Both the position numbers and the translations under genes were made by a program. The notes under the pieces are model-generated. The model searched no databases. It saw nothing but the letters and a program-made list of their open reading frames with translations, and had not been told where the DNA came from. From positions 1-51,598 of IMG/VR virus record IMGVR_UViG_3300024505_000296: a DNA stretch of 51,598 nt; one strand, written 5' to 3'. Origin of the DNA: a virus. Shown one piece after another: positions 4,846-11,215 of the stretch; the stretch's first letter is position 1; every line of letters starts with the position of its first letter.

Positions 4846-5487
4846 ATGAGTAGCGTTGTTGTTACAGGTGAAAAGAACATAGCGTTCGTACACAATCCCA
4901 AAGTGGCTGGTATGAGTATCAAGAGTTGGTTGATATCTAACAGAAAGAACAGCACGTATCAAGAATTTGATCTCAAAGTAACGTTCAATGATCTAAAAAA
5001 CACAGTAGACAATTTGCCATTTAGCTTTAGCATAGTTAGAAACCCTTGGGACCGCATGGTCAGTGGTTACTATGAACTGCGTAGATGGTATGATAATCCA
5101 GGAAAAGCCAGCCAAGACAATTTAAATTTTGTCCGAGACTATTTTAATAGATCTCCGTTTCCATCTTTCGATCAGTTTATGAACGAATTTCCACAAGACG
5201 AAATGTGGTCTGTGTTATATCCTATGCTGTCTCCATATCCTCCTACATGGCCTAAAGGTGCCGTGACACAGAAGCAGTATGTTGACGGTGTAAATTTGAT
5301 ATTGCGATATGAAAATATCGAAGAAGATTTCAAACAGATACAAAAGATCTATGATTGTGATGTGCCATTGCCCATGATCAATACTTCCGAAAATAATGAC
5401 TATAGATCATACTACAACGATAGGACTAAAGCCATAGTAGCTGCGTTCTTCCAAGAAGACATAGACACATTCAGATACAGTTTCTAA
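4846..5487 (+). CDS. Sulfotransferase-family protein
   Basis: The 213-aa protein carries the two PAPS-binding motifs of the sulfotransferase family. The 5'-phosphosulfate loop is HNPKVAGMS (about 16-24), corresponding to the usual PKxxGTS, and the 3'-phosphate motif is VRNPWDRMVSGYY (64-76). It starts one base after the kinase fusion stop, so the two are translationally coupled. The acceptor could be a host surface glycan or a phage molecule. The Met in place of Thr/Ser in the first loop is unusual. Confidence 0.75.
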   Translation: MSSVVVTGEKNIAFVHNPKVAGMSIKSWLISNRKNSTYQEFDLKVTFNDLKNTVDNLPFSFSIVRNPWDRMVSGYYELRRWYDNPGKASQDNLNFVRDYFNRSPFPSFDQFMNEFPQDEMWSVLYPMLSPYPPTWPKGAVTQKQYVDGVNLILRYENIEEDFKQIQKIYDCDVPLPMINTSENNDYRSYYNDRTKAIVAAFFQEDIDTFRYSF

Positions 5488-5548
5488 AATCTTATACCAC
5501 GATAAGTATCATTGTTCCGCAGTGCGGTAAAAAACAAGGAGGACTATC

Positions 5549-5968
5549 ATGAGTATCATGGACTTTATCCATAAGATAGAACAAGTCAGTGAAACTGCTG
5601 CTAGAAGACTGTCTCATCGTGCTTTACACGCGGCCGCAACTGTCTATAGTGATGCTAAAGAATTAGCCGACAAGTCGGCCAAGGACGTAGACAAAGCCAA
5701 GGCCAAACTAGAAGATGCCATGAAGAAGGCATATCAACACGCCGATGCTGCCCATTCAGCCGCAGTCGACGCATATGAAAAAGCCAATGCTGAAGCACAA
5801 AGATTGGCACAAGAAGTCGAAGACGCTGCTTTCGAAGCAGCAAATAAACTGAATGCTCTTATCAATGCTGGGTTACAACCTATTCCCGGCAAAGAAGAGA
5901 AAAAAGAAGAACCAGAACCTTATTCTAGAGCAAATGCTGTAGACAAAGATTCTGTTTCAGTGTTATAA
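5549..5968 (+). CDS. Ala/Lys-rich coiled-coil protein
   Basis: The 139-aa protein is dominated by Ala, Lys, Asp and Glu between residues 15 and 110, in a heptad-like pattern suggesting a long helix or coiled coil. The tail is acidic with a KKEEPEP segment. A strong ribosome-binding site (AAGGAGG) precedes the ATG. No enzymatic motif is seen. Its composition resembles LEA-like or phage internal helical proteins; function unknown. Confidence 0.7.
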   Translation: MSIMDFIHKIEQVSETAARRLSHRALHAAATVYSDAKELADKSAKDVDKAKAKLEDAMKKAYQHADAAHSAAVDAYEKANAEAQRLAQEVEDAAFEAANKLNALINAGLQPIPGKEEKKEEPEPYSRANAVDKDSVSVL

Positions 5969-5977
5969 TAGAACATT

Positions 5978-6069
5978 GGTGAGGTGGATGAGAGGCTTAA
6001 ATCAGCAGTTTGCTAAACTGTCGTAGGCAGAAATGTCTACCGCGGGTTCGAATCCCGCCCTCACCGCCA
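5978..6069 (+). tRNA. tRNA-Ser(GCT)
   Basis: The acceptor GGTGAGG pairs with CCTCACC. The anticodon loop TTGCTAA gives GCT. A long class II variable arm (GTAGGCA...TGTCTAC), discriminator G and CCA are present. Confidence 0.95.
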
Positions 6070-6092
6070 AGTTCAAATATAAGTAAGAATAC

Positions 6093-6168
6093 GCTGCTTT
6101 AGCTCAGCCGGTAGAGCAACTGCCTTGTAAGCAGTAGGTCGTCAGTTCGAATCCGACAAGCAGCACCA
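6093..6168 (+). tRNA. tRNA-Thr(TGT)
   Basis: The acceptor GCTGCTT pairs with AAGCAGC. The anticodon loop CTTGTAA gives TGT, the T-loop is TTCGAAT with one stem mismatch, and CCA is encoded. Confidence 0.93.
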
Positions 6169-6182
6169 TAATAAGGCAATAG

Positions 6183-6800
6183 ATGAAATACGCTTATATC
6201 AATCCAACTGTGATAGCTGTAGACGACCTGCCAGCAGATGTCTTTGCCTATCTCAAGAACATGGTAGATACAGCGCATCAAATGACTCAGTTCAACGATG
6301 CTGGAGATCAATCCATTAGCATTAGAGGCGGTCAACAGATACAGCTATTGCCTAACGACTTTGGTCAGGATGTCACTGTATTGAAAAGTTTCGTGGAACA
6401 ACGATGCTATGATTACATGGATACACTGACTAGACAATCGGGTAAACCTGATCTAGTCAATCTTGAACCAGAACTTGTGAGTGCCTGGACTATCAGACAA
6501 ACAGCTGGTAACTATCAGGCCTTACATACACATAACGCACATATCAGCGGCAACATCTACATAGATGTTCCAGACCTAGATCCAGGAAGTCAATCTTCAG
6601 ATGCCAATCTAGAATTTAGATTTCCTGTGGTCAAGGATCCCAGCAAGTTTACTTTTATAGATCAATTGAGATTTTCTCCGCGACCCATGATGATGGTCAT
6701 GTTTCCTAGCTATCTTCCACATACAGTATACCCGTGGAATGGACAAGGACACAGAACTATTTTGGCATGGGACGTGAAATTAAAGCCAAAAATGGCTTGA
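6183..6800 (+). CDS. Putative 2OG-Fe(II) oxygenase
   Basis: The 205-aa protein resembles the small phage 2OG-FeII_Oxy_5-type family. A His-rich strand LHTHNAHISGNIYI (114-127) would supply metal ligands (His115/117/120). A distal PSYLPHTVYPW segment (His180) is followed by GHRTILAWDV, whose Arg191 would bind 2-oxoglutarate. A weak AAGG site precedes the ATG and the gene directly follows tRNA-Thr. The substrate is unknown. It is one of four such proteins in the window. Confidence 0.68.
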   Translation: MKYAYINPTVIAVDDLPADVFAYLKNMVDTAHQMTQFNDAGDQSISIRGGQQIQLLPNDFGQDVTVLKSFVEQRCYDYMDTLTRQSGKPDLVNLEPELVSAWTIRQTAGNYQALHTHNAHISGNIYIDVPDLDPGSQSSDANLEFRFPVVKDPSKFTFIDQLRFSPRPMMMVMFPSYLPHTVYPWNGQGHRTILAWDVKLKPKMA

Positions 6801-6825
6801 CAGCATACACAAAATATCGTATTAT
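6797..6825 (+). promoter_or_regulatory. Strong sigma70 promoter
   Basis: TTGACA (6797-6802) and TATTAT (6820-6825) are 17 bases apart. The predicted start is near 6832, leaving about 280 bases before the next ATG at 7115. The promoter overlaps the stop codon of the preceding gene. Confidence 0.87.
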
Positions 6826-6831
6826 AGAGTT

Positions 6832-7110
6832 GTTGCGTAGGAAACTGCGCAGCCGGCGAGGTAAAGGGTAGATGAGGATAGACAATCGTTCGGCTTCATG
6901 CCGAGCTCCAATACTGGCAAACAGTCTTGAAAACTGTCCGTGCTTGTGTGTTCCGATACCAAAATAGAATGTCTGTTGATAGTCGGAAATAAGCAGGCCT
7001 CTGTGCTATGTACATTGAGGTTTGTCAAAGGCGTTATCGTTGATCCGCCCCTGTCAGTTGTCCGGTCTATTACTTGACCTTTTACCAACCCGTTATTAAT
7101 CAAAGGAAAA
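6832..7110 (+). ncRNA. Long leader or ncRNA with a tRNA-Ser-like arm (element E)
   Basis: This is the only gene-free stretch of about 300 bases. It starts at a strong promoter and ends at the AAAGGAAAAAG ribosome-binding site of the 7115 gene. Bases 6921-6937 (ACAGT-CTTGAAA-ACTGT) are a perfect anticodon arm with TGA, 15 of 17 bases identical to the genuine tRNA-Ser(TGA) arm at 3981-3997. TTCCGA (6951-6956) can pair with TCGGAA (6983-6988). No complete cloverleaf can be drawn, so it is a decayed tRNA-Ser, a decoy-like RNA or a structured 5' leader. Confidence 0.5.
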
Positions 7111-7114
7111 AGAA

Positions 7115-7687
7115 ATGAACATCACTCTACGCAAGGCAAACGCACTACAAACAGCAATCAATGATGCTATCCGTAGCATCAAGGTCGAAACTTCGATCGA
7201 ACTGAACGAATTCCAAGATGTAGCAGCAGAATTGAAAGCTGCCAATGACCAACTGTTTGCCAGCGATGCTCGTAGACAGAAGTTGCTGTTGGCTCTTTAC
7301 AACATCCGCGGTCTAGTAGCCGCAGCCAACGCTACTAATGACATCGATCTCAACCTAACCAAGGCTGCGTTCATCGACAAGCGCATCGGCCAGTTGGAAG
7401 AAATGGCTAACCAAAAGCCAGTGACTGATGTCGCTGTGCTCACAGGCAAGCTGGAAAAGATCAAGAATGACAAGGGCGAACATCGTAGCCGCATTTACGG
7501 CTACAGCGATACTGTCGCTACTTCTGTGCTCAGCCAGGAACAGATCGACAAGGTCAAGGCTGAGATCTTGAATCTCAAGAAGCAGAAGCAAAAGATCAAC
7601 GATTCTATCTTGGAAGCTAACATCAAGACAGAAATTCCGTTGAGCGACGATGTCGCAGAAACATTGAAAGTAGAAAATCTACTGTAA
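7115..7687 (+). CDS. Helical/coiled-coil protein of unknown function
   Basis: The 190-aa protein is almost entirely predicted helix, with Lys/Glu/Leu heptads at 85-125 and 145-180 and no Cys. The ribosome-binding site is AAAGGAAAAAG. It has its own strong promoter at 6797 and a long structured leader, which suggests a controlled early gene. It may be a scaffold-like or nucleic-acid-associated factor. No family was recognised with confidence. Confidence 0.75.
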   Translation: MNITLRKANALQTAINDAIRSIKVETSIELNEFQDVAAELKAANDQLFASDARRQKLLLALYNIRGLVAAANATNDIDLNLTKAAFIDKRIGQLEEMANQKPVTDVAVLTGKLEKIKNDKGEHRSRIYGYSDTVATSVLSQEQIDKVKAEILNLKKQKQKINDSILEANIKTEIPLSDDVAETLKVENLL

Positions 7688-7693
7688 GTTTAT

Positions 7694-7768
7694 AGCAGGG
7701 TAGAGAAGCAGTAACTCACCAGGTTCATACCCTGGAGATCGGTGGTGCGATTCCACCCCCTGCAACCA
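7694..7768 (+). tRNA. Probable initiator tRNA-fMet(CAT)
   Basis: The anticodon arm CCAGG-TTCATAC-CCTGG gives CAT. Positions 1 and 72 are A and A, an unpaired end that is the hallmark of bacterial initiators. D-stem pair 11:24 is A:T, another initiator feature. Two of the three G-C pairs at the base of the anticodon stem are present. The T-loop TGCGATT is atypical, and CCA is encoded. Confidence 0.78.
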
Positions 7769-7772
7769 GTTT

Positions 7773-7849
7773 CGGAGTGTAGCGCAGCCTGGTAGCGCAA
7801 CTGGTTTGGGACCAGTGGGTCGGGAGTTCGAATCTCTCCACTCCGACCA
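7773..7849 (+). tRNA. tRNA-Pro(TGG), second copy
   Basis: The acceptor CGGAGTG pairs with CACTCCG. The anticodon loop TTTGGGA gives TGG, the T-loop is TTCGAAT and CCA is encoded. It is the canonical version of the Pro isoacceptor also present at 109. Confidence 0.95.
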
Positions 7850-7864
7850 TTTATTGAGGTATAT

Positions 7865-8212
7865 ATGAGTGACGGCGGCAAAGGTAGTAAACCAAGACCA
7901 TTTAGTGTTGATCAAAAGACATTCGATAATAACTGGGATAATATCTTTAACAGAAAAAAGAAAACAGACGCAGAACTGTTTGATGAAGCTGTCATGAAAG
8001 ATGAATACTACGATTTGGAGAATGAAATGCAGATGCCTGTAGAAGAAAACGCAGATGAAATTGGTAAATGTGGTTGTGGTCGCAGCCCCACTGGTAAGTG
8101 TATCGGTTGGCATGGACTGACCGAAGAAGACTATCGAGTCAAGCTAGCAGAATGGGAAGAAAAGAAACTAAGCGATCGCAAAGTCGCAGCCAGCTATATC
8201 AAAGAAGATTAA
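7865..8212 (+). CDS. Conserved phage protein with CDGSH-like motif
   Basis: The 115-aa protein begins with a Gly/Lys-rich segment (SDGGKGSKPRPFSVDQ) seen in many T4-like phage proteins. At about 69-83 it has CGCGRSPTGKCIGWH. That matches the spacing C-x-C, then C, then G-x-H of CDGSH [2Fe-2S] domains, except that one residue is missing and DGSH is IGWH. A mononuclear zinc site is the alternative. TGAGG precedes the ATG. Context with IscU, IscA and a radical SAM enzyme makes an Fe-S role plausible but unproven. Confidence 0.65.
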   Translation: MSDGGKGSKPRPFSVDQKTFDNNWDNIFNRKKKTDAELFDEAVMKDEYYDLENEMQMPVEENADEIGKCGCGRSPTGKCIGWHGLTEEDYRVKLAEWEEKKLSDRKVAASYIKED

Positions 8213-8219
8213 TAAAAAT

Positions 8220-8295
8220 GCGGGTGTAACTCAGTTGGTAGAGTGATAGCCTTCCAAGCTATATGTCGCGAGTTCGAACCTCGTCGCCCGCTCCA
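8220..8295 (+). tRNA. tRNA-Gly(TCC)
   Basis: The acceptor GCGGGTG pairs with CGCCCGC. The anticodon loop CTTCCAA gives TCC, the discriminator is T, and CCA is encoded. Confidence 0.95.
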
Positions 8296-8306
8296 GGATT
8301 TTTTCT

Positions 8307-8876
8307 ATGATACCGGTCATCGATAGTAACGACATCTTTAAGACATATGATTTCAGTTCTGTCATAACACAACAGGATGTCGATCAGGCTATTTCTAGTA
8401 TCGAGCGTGTCATAGCAGATGGTAACTATTTTGAAAATAGTCCCAAGTTCCAAACCAAAGAAAACATATTCCAAAGACCAGAATCCTGTTGGTTGAAGTT
8501 TCGTATGAGCTTTATATTCAGTGTGTTCATGTATCTAGGACGTGAAGCAAAGATATCAAATATGATGGCTTGGTCATTTATGACCAATCTACACGGTGCC
8601 GAGGATCGAGATAAACTTTGGCATCATCATCACCATAAAACAAATACTAACATGCTCAGTGGCATAATGTATCTTCATATACCCGACGATGTTACCAATC
8701 GGGATACCTGCGGAACAGAAATGGCTCCAAACGGTCTAGAATCAGATGACAGACTGTTTATTAGACCATATAATTATACTTGGTTGATATATCCAAGCAG
8801 GATATGGCACCGCCCGGGAATAGTACAGAGTAACAACTATAGATTCGTATTAGCAGGAGATATCGAATACAGTTAA
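8307..8876 (+). CDS. Putative 2OG-Fe(II) oxygenase-like protein
   Basis: This 189-aa protein has a double-stranded beta-helix signature. A five-histidine run (106-110) and SGIMYLHIP follow the position where the first metal ligand is expected. WLIYPSRIWHRPG (159-171) has the distal His168, then RFVLAGD with Arg179. The proximal HxD form is not clear, so catalysis is uncertain. The start follows tRNA-Gly with no good ribosome-binding site. It is distinct in sequence from the oxygenase at 6183. Confidence 0.6.
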   Translation: MIPVIDSNDIFKTYDFSSVITQQDVDQAISSIERVIADGNYFENSPKFQTKENIFQRPESCWLKFRMSFIFSVFMYLGREAKISNMMAWSFMTNLHGAEDRDKLWHHHHHKTNTNMLSGIMYLHIPDDVTNRDTCGTEMAPNGLESDDRLFIRPYNYTWLIYPSRIWHRPGIVQSNNYRFVLAGDIEYS

Positions 8877-8882
8877 AAACAT

Positions 8883-8960
8883 CTGCCCGTAGCTCAGCCG
8901 GATTAGAGCAACAGCCTTCTAAGCTGTGGGTCGGGGGTTCGAATCCCTCCGGGCAGGCCA
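8883..8960 (+). tRNA. tRNA-Arg(TCT)
   Basis: The acceptor CTGCCCG pairs with CGGGCAG. The anticodon arm ACAGC-CTTCTAA-GCTGT gives TCT, the discriminator is G, and CCA is encoded. AGA codons are frequent in the window's genes. Confidence 0.95.
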
Positions 8961-8963
8961 CTA

Positions 8964-9039
8964 CTCTCCGTAGTTCAACAGGATAGAACAAGACACTCCT
9001 AAGGTTTAGATGGCTGTTCGAGTCAGCCCGGGGAGGCCA
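8964..9039 (+). tRNA. tRNA-Arg(CCT)
   Basis: The acceptor CTCTCCG pairs with CGGGGAG. The anticodon loop CTCCTAA gives CCT. The stem has one A-G mismatch next to the loop. The T-loop is TTCGAGT and CCA is encoded. Confidence 0.88.
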
Positions 9040-9042
9040 AAT

Positions 9043-9125
9043 GCGAGCGTGGAGAAATCGGTAAACTCAGGAGACTTAAAATCTCCCGCTTCGGCTTGTG
9101 GGTTCGAGTCCCACCGCTCGCACCA
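9043..9125 (+). tRNA. tRNA-Leu(TAA)
   Basis: The acceptor GCGAGCG pairs with CGCTCGC. The anticodon loop CTTAAAA gives TAA. A class II variable arm with TTCG loop is present and CCA is encoded. Confidence 0.95.
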
Positions 9126-9128
9126 AAG

Positions 9129-9202
9129 GCTCCTATAGTTAAGTGGTATAACACATCCTTGGTAAGGATGAATTACAAGTTCAATTCTTGTTGGGAGCAC
9201 CA
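9129..9202 (+). tRNA. tRNA-Thr(GGT)
   Basis: The acceptor GCTCCTA pairs with TGGGAGC. The anticodon arm CATCC-TTGGTAA-GGATG gives GGT, the T-loop is TTCAATT and CCA is encoded. Confidence 0.94.
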
Positions 9203-9213
9203 TCTTTATCTGT

Positions 9214-9267
9214 ATGTTTTTAAAGGTATTTGTCCAAAATAAGTAATAAGTTGGCCTTTAAAAACAT
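9214..9267 (+). promoter_or_regulatory. 13-bp leader stem-loop upstream of hydrolase gene
   Basis: ATGTTTTTAAAGG (9214-9226) is perfectly complementary to CCTTTAAAAACAT (9255-9267), with a 28-nt loop. The GGAGG ribosome-binding site (9268-9272) abuts the stem. No T-run follows, so it is not a classic terminator. It could affect translation or RNase processing of the tRNA-mRNA transcript. Confidence 0.7.
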
Positions 9268-9277
9268 GGAGGTTATT

Positions 9278-9781
9278 ATGAGAAACATAGCAATAGTCTG
9301 TGTTGCCCTGTTATTAGGTGGCTGTCAGACTACAACACAAGCAGCTAGACCCTACATGGAAGAAGCACATCGTATGGAGGGCATGGATGCTAAAACTAAT
9401 CGTAAAGAACTCAAGCATTATATGAATTCGGCCAGAACAGGCACCGTAGATCCTTTACATATTCCTTGGTGTGCTGGTTGGGCAAATGCCGTATTACAGA
9501 ATAATGGAGTACAAGGAACTCATAGTCTAATGGCTCGCAGTTTCTTGAAATGGGGTCATCCTACACATAATCCACAAGAAGGCGACATCGTGGTTCTGCG
9601 TAGAGGTCGAGCCGAATGGAGTGGTCATGTGGGATTCTTCAAAGGATATGAAGTAGTCGATGGCGTCACTTATGTCAAGGTATTGGGAGGCAATACTGAC
9701 AAGAGTGTCGCGATCGGATACTTTCCGACTAATTATGTCCTAGCATTTAGAGCACCAAATTATTCTCCCAAAATGAATTAG
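9278..9781 (+). CDS. Lipoprotein cell-wall hydrolase (CHAP/NlpC-P60-like)
   Basis: The 167-aa protein has a lipoprotein signal peptide with lipobox LGGC (Cys16). A papain-fold hydrolase domain follows: PWCAGWAN with the nucleophile Cys65, SGHVGFF with His117, and a later GGN segment. This matches small peptidoglycan amidase/endopeptidase families. The ATG 9278 is chosen because it follows GGAGG and starts the signal peptide; an upstream TTG frame lacks both. A lipid anchor is unusual for a lysin and suggests a membrane-tethered role such as lysis timing or exclusion. Its stop codon shares one base with tRNA-Leu(GAG). Confidence 0.8.
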   Translation: MRNIAIVCVALLLGGCQTTTQAARPYMEEAHRMEGMDAKTNRKELKHYMNSARTGTVDPLHIPWCAGWANAVLQNNGVQGTHSLMARSFLKWGHPTHNPQEGDIVVLRRGRAEWSGHVGFFKGYEVVDGVTYVKVLGGNTDKSVAIGYFPTNYVLAFRAPNYSPKMN

Positions 9782-9857
9782 CCCTGGTGGCGGAATCGGT
9801 ATACGCACTACGTTGAGGTCGTAGGTTTTGCGGGTTCGAATCCCGCCTAGGGCACCA
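9781..9857 (+). tRNA. tRNA-Leu(GAG) with short variable loop
   Basis: The acceptor GCCCTGG pairs with CTAGGGC. The anticodon arm CTACG-TTGAGGT-CGTAG gives GAG, the T-loop is TTCGAAT and CCA is encoded. The variable region is 5 nt instead of a Leu-type arm. Its first base is the last base of the preceding stop codon. Confidence 0.88.
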
Positions 9858-9858
9858 C

Positions 9859-9887
9859 TTGACTTTTCGATCGTTTTTGTGTATAAT
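9859..9887 (+). promoter_or_regulatory. sigma70 promoter for dksA-like operon
   Basis: TTGACT (9859-9864) and a perfect TATAAT (9882-9887) are 17 bases apart, directly after tRNA-Leu(GAG). The predicted start is near 9894, 23 bases before the ATG. Confidence 0.9.
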
Positions 9888-9916
9888 AAACACATGTTCA
9901 ATTCTTAAGGACTTTT

Positions 9917-10177
9917 ATGAATCGCGATGAGCATTTTGAGTATAACAATGAAGAAGAAGCTGAGATCGCACAGATCAACAGCTTAGTGATGAATATGAAC
10001 GCAGAGAGAGCACTGCGTGACAAATTGGAAAAGCAACGTTCGCAACCTTCCGCTGAGTTCTGCGAAGGCTGTGGCGATGAAATTCCAGAACCGCGTAGAT
10101 TGGCTATACCTGGTGTCACACACTGCGTATACTGCCAAGATCGAAATGAACGACTGAGCAAACTAACTGCTAAATGA
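9917..10177 (+). CDS. DksA/TraR-family zinc-finger protein
   Basis: The 86-aa protein has an acidic helical N-terminal half and a C4 zinc finger: Cys49-x2-Cys52 and Cys70-x2-Cys73, with the family segment IPEPRRLAIPG between. TraR-type short DksA proteins bind the secondary channel of RNA polymerase and alter promoter choice. First gene behind a strong early promoter, it may redirect host transcription. Confidence 0.88.
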   Translation: MNRDEHFEYNNEEEAEIAQINSLVMNMNAERALRDKLEKQRSQPSAEFCEGCGDEIPEPRRLAIPGVTHCVYCQDRNERLSKLTAK

Positions 10178-10188
10178 AAGGGGCCGTC

Positions 10189-10638
10189 ATGGCTAGAGAA
10201 CGTGCGAAATTGAGCGAAAAGGAAGAACGAATCCTGATCCAAAGTCAGTTGATGGGTCTTACTACTGCTAACATGATCCGTATCGGTAATCGCCTGCGAG
10301 CCATTGATATCGAACGCGAGCAAAAAGAACTGATCAATCGTCTGATGGAAGGACGTTCTTATAGCAAGCAGACCAATGGTTGGAAAATCGTTGATCAAGA
10401 TGGTGTGAACTATGAGTTCAACAAGATCAAACTCAAGCGCAAGACCAACTATTACGAATCAGCATGGGCTTGGGAAGTCACTATCACTAAGCCAGGTACT
10501 AGATTCGTGCCCAAGAAATTGGAGAAAGTTTCTCGCTACAACGGCAATTACGATGATCCTCCTCAGCGTCTCTGCCCTGACAACAGCAAGGAACTATTTG
10601 GAGTATTGAAAGTTTTAAACAACGTAAGGATCTCATGA
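10189..10638 (+). CDS. Conserved hypothetical basic protein
   Basis: A 149-aa protein with a helical N-terminal half rich in Arg/Glu and a C-terminal beta-rich half (WKIVDQDGVNYEF, WAWEVTITKPG). The ATG at 10189 is preferred because AAAGGGG lies 6-10 bases upstream; an in-frame ATG at 10174 overlaps the previous stop but has no site. Third-codon use matches its neighbours. No family recognised. Confidence 0.7.
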   Translation: MARERAKLSEKEERILIQSQLMGLTTANMIRIGNRLRAIDIEREQKELINRLMEGRSYSKQTNGWKIVDQDGVNYEFNKIKLKRKTNYYESAWAWEVTITKPGTRFVPKKLEKVSRYNGNYDDPPQRLCPDNSKELFGVLKVLNNVRIS

Positions 10639-10847
10639 TGAAAGTCTTAGACGTTAGGTGGTTTAGTGGTGGTCATGTGGTAGGCATCGTTCGAGTCGAT
10701 GTTCCATATGAAGGTATCAAATATTACATAGGTTCAGGAAACGGTGACGACGAAGCTGTGGATATCGAATACATCTCTGCGTATGGCGCTACATTTCCTA
10801 GCGATGTAGGAGATATTTTATTTGGAATAAAAAATGAACAAGAATAA
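10638..10847 (+). CDS. Small conserved hypothetical protein
   Basis: A 69-aa protein starting MKVLDVRWFSGGHVVGIVRVD, apparently beta-rich, with an acidic middle (NGDDEAVDIEY). Two ATGs (10635 and 10638) are available. The second has better spacing to AAGGA and overlaps the previous stop. No known domain recognised. Confidence 0.65.
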   Translation: MKVLDVRWFSGGHVVGIVRVDVPYEGIKYYIGSGNGDDEAVDIEYISAYGATFPSDVGDILFGIKNEQE

Positions 10848-10926
10848 ACTGTATTGTGTGACTTGTTTTGGACCCTTCGCTCGTTTCCGGCAGAACGGTG
10901 TGTGGCACGTGAATCATAGGTGCTGA
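10834..10926 (+). CDS. 30-residue Cys-containing small protein
   Basis: An ORF too short for standard calling: MNKNKLYCVTCFGPFARFRQ followed by NGVWHVNHRC. The CxxC pair and terminal H-x-C are compatible with a tiny zinc knuckle. It overlaps the preceding gene in another frame, has GGAA upstream, and ends one base before the next ATG, so it fits the compact operon. Confidence 0.5.
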   Translation: MNKNKLYCVTCFGPFARFRQNGVWHVNHRC

Positions 10927-10927
10927 A

Positions 10928-11143
10928 ATGACTATAGAAGATTTACAACATATTTTTCAGCCTCAGATTGACGAAGGCACAACCAAACTCTACTATATGT
11001 TAGTAGACGCATTTACGCCTGACTCAGGTATTACTGGTACGGTGTTGCGACACGATGTAAACGATCTCGAATCTCTGTTACCCATGCTGGACTGTTTTCA
11101 ATACGCTGGAACTAGAGCAAGAATGCCAAGGTTTAGAAAATGA
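10928..11143 (+). CDS. Hypothetical protein with possible TGA readthrough
   Basis: A 71-aa protein with an acidic N-terminal half and a basic tail (GTRARMPRFRK). The stop is TGA followed by C, a leaky context in enterobacteria. The same frame stays open for 23 more codons, to the TGA at 11213-11215, which overlaps the next start. The extension RQNMAAGRSTAARLIKEHF looks protein-like. Whether the two parts are one gene is open. Confidence 0.6.
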   Translation: MTIEDLQHIFQPQIDEGTTKLYYMLVDAFTPDSGITGTVLRHDVNDLESLLPMLDCFQYAGTRARMPRFRK

Positions 11144-11152
11144 CGCCAGAAT

Positions 11153-11215
11153 ATGGCGGCAGGTAGGTCGACAGCGGCACGGCTGATTAAAGAACATTTC
11201 GGAGTTGAAGAATGA
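11153..11215 (+). CDS. 20-residue ORF in frame with preceding gene
   Basis: ATG 11153 opens a 20-aa frame beginning MAAGRSTAARLIKEHF. It lies in the same frame as the 10928 gene and overlaps the phosphatase start (ATGA). No good ribosome-binding site. It is either a readthrough extension or a remnant. Confidence 0.3.
   Translation: MAAGRSTAARLIKEHFGVEE

Noticed and set aside
9230-9277. Longer start (TTG) of the lipoprotein hydrolase
   Set aside because: The extra part is hairpin sequence and would bury the signal peptide. ATG 9278 has GGAGG.
10928-11215. Selenocysteine at the in-frame TGA
   Set aside because: No Sec insertion element, SelB, SelA or TCA-anticodon tRNA is visible in the window. 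Plain readthrough or a split gene is simpler.
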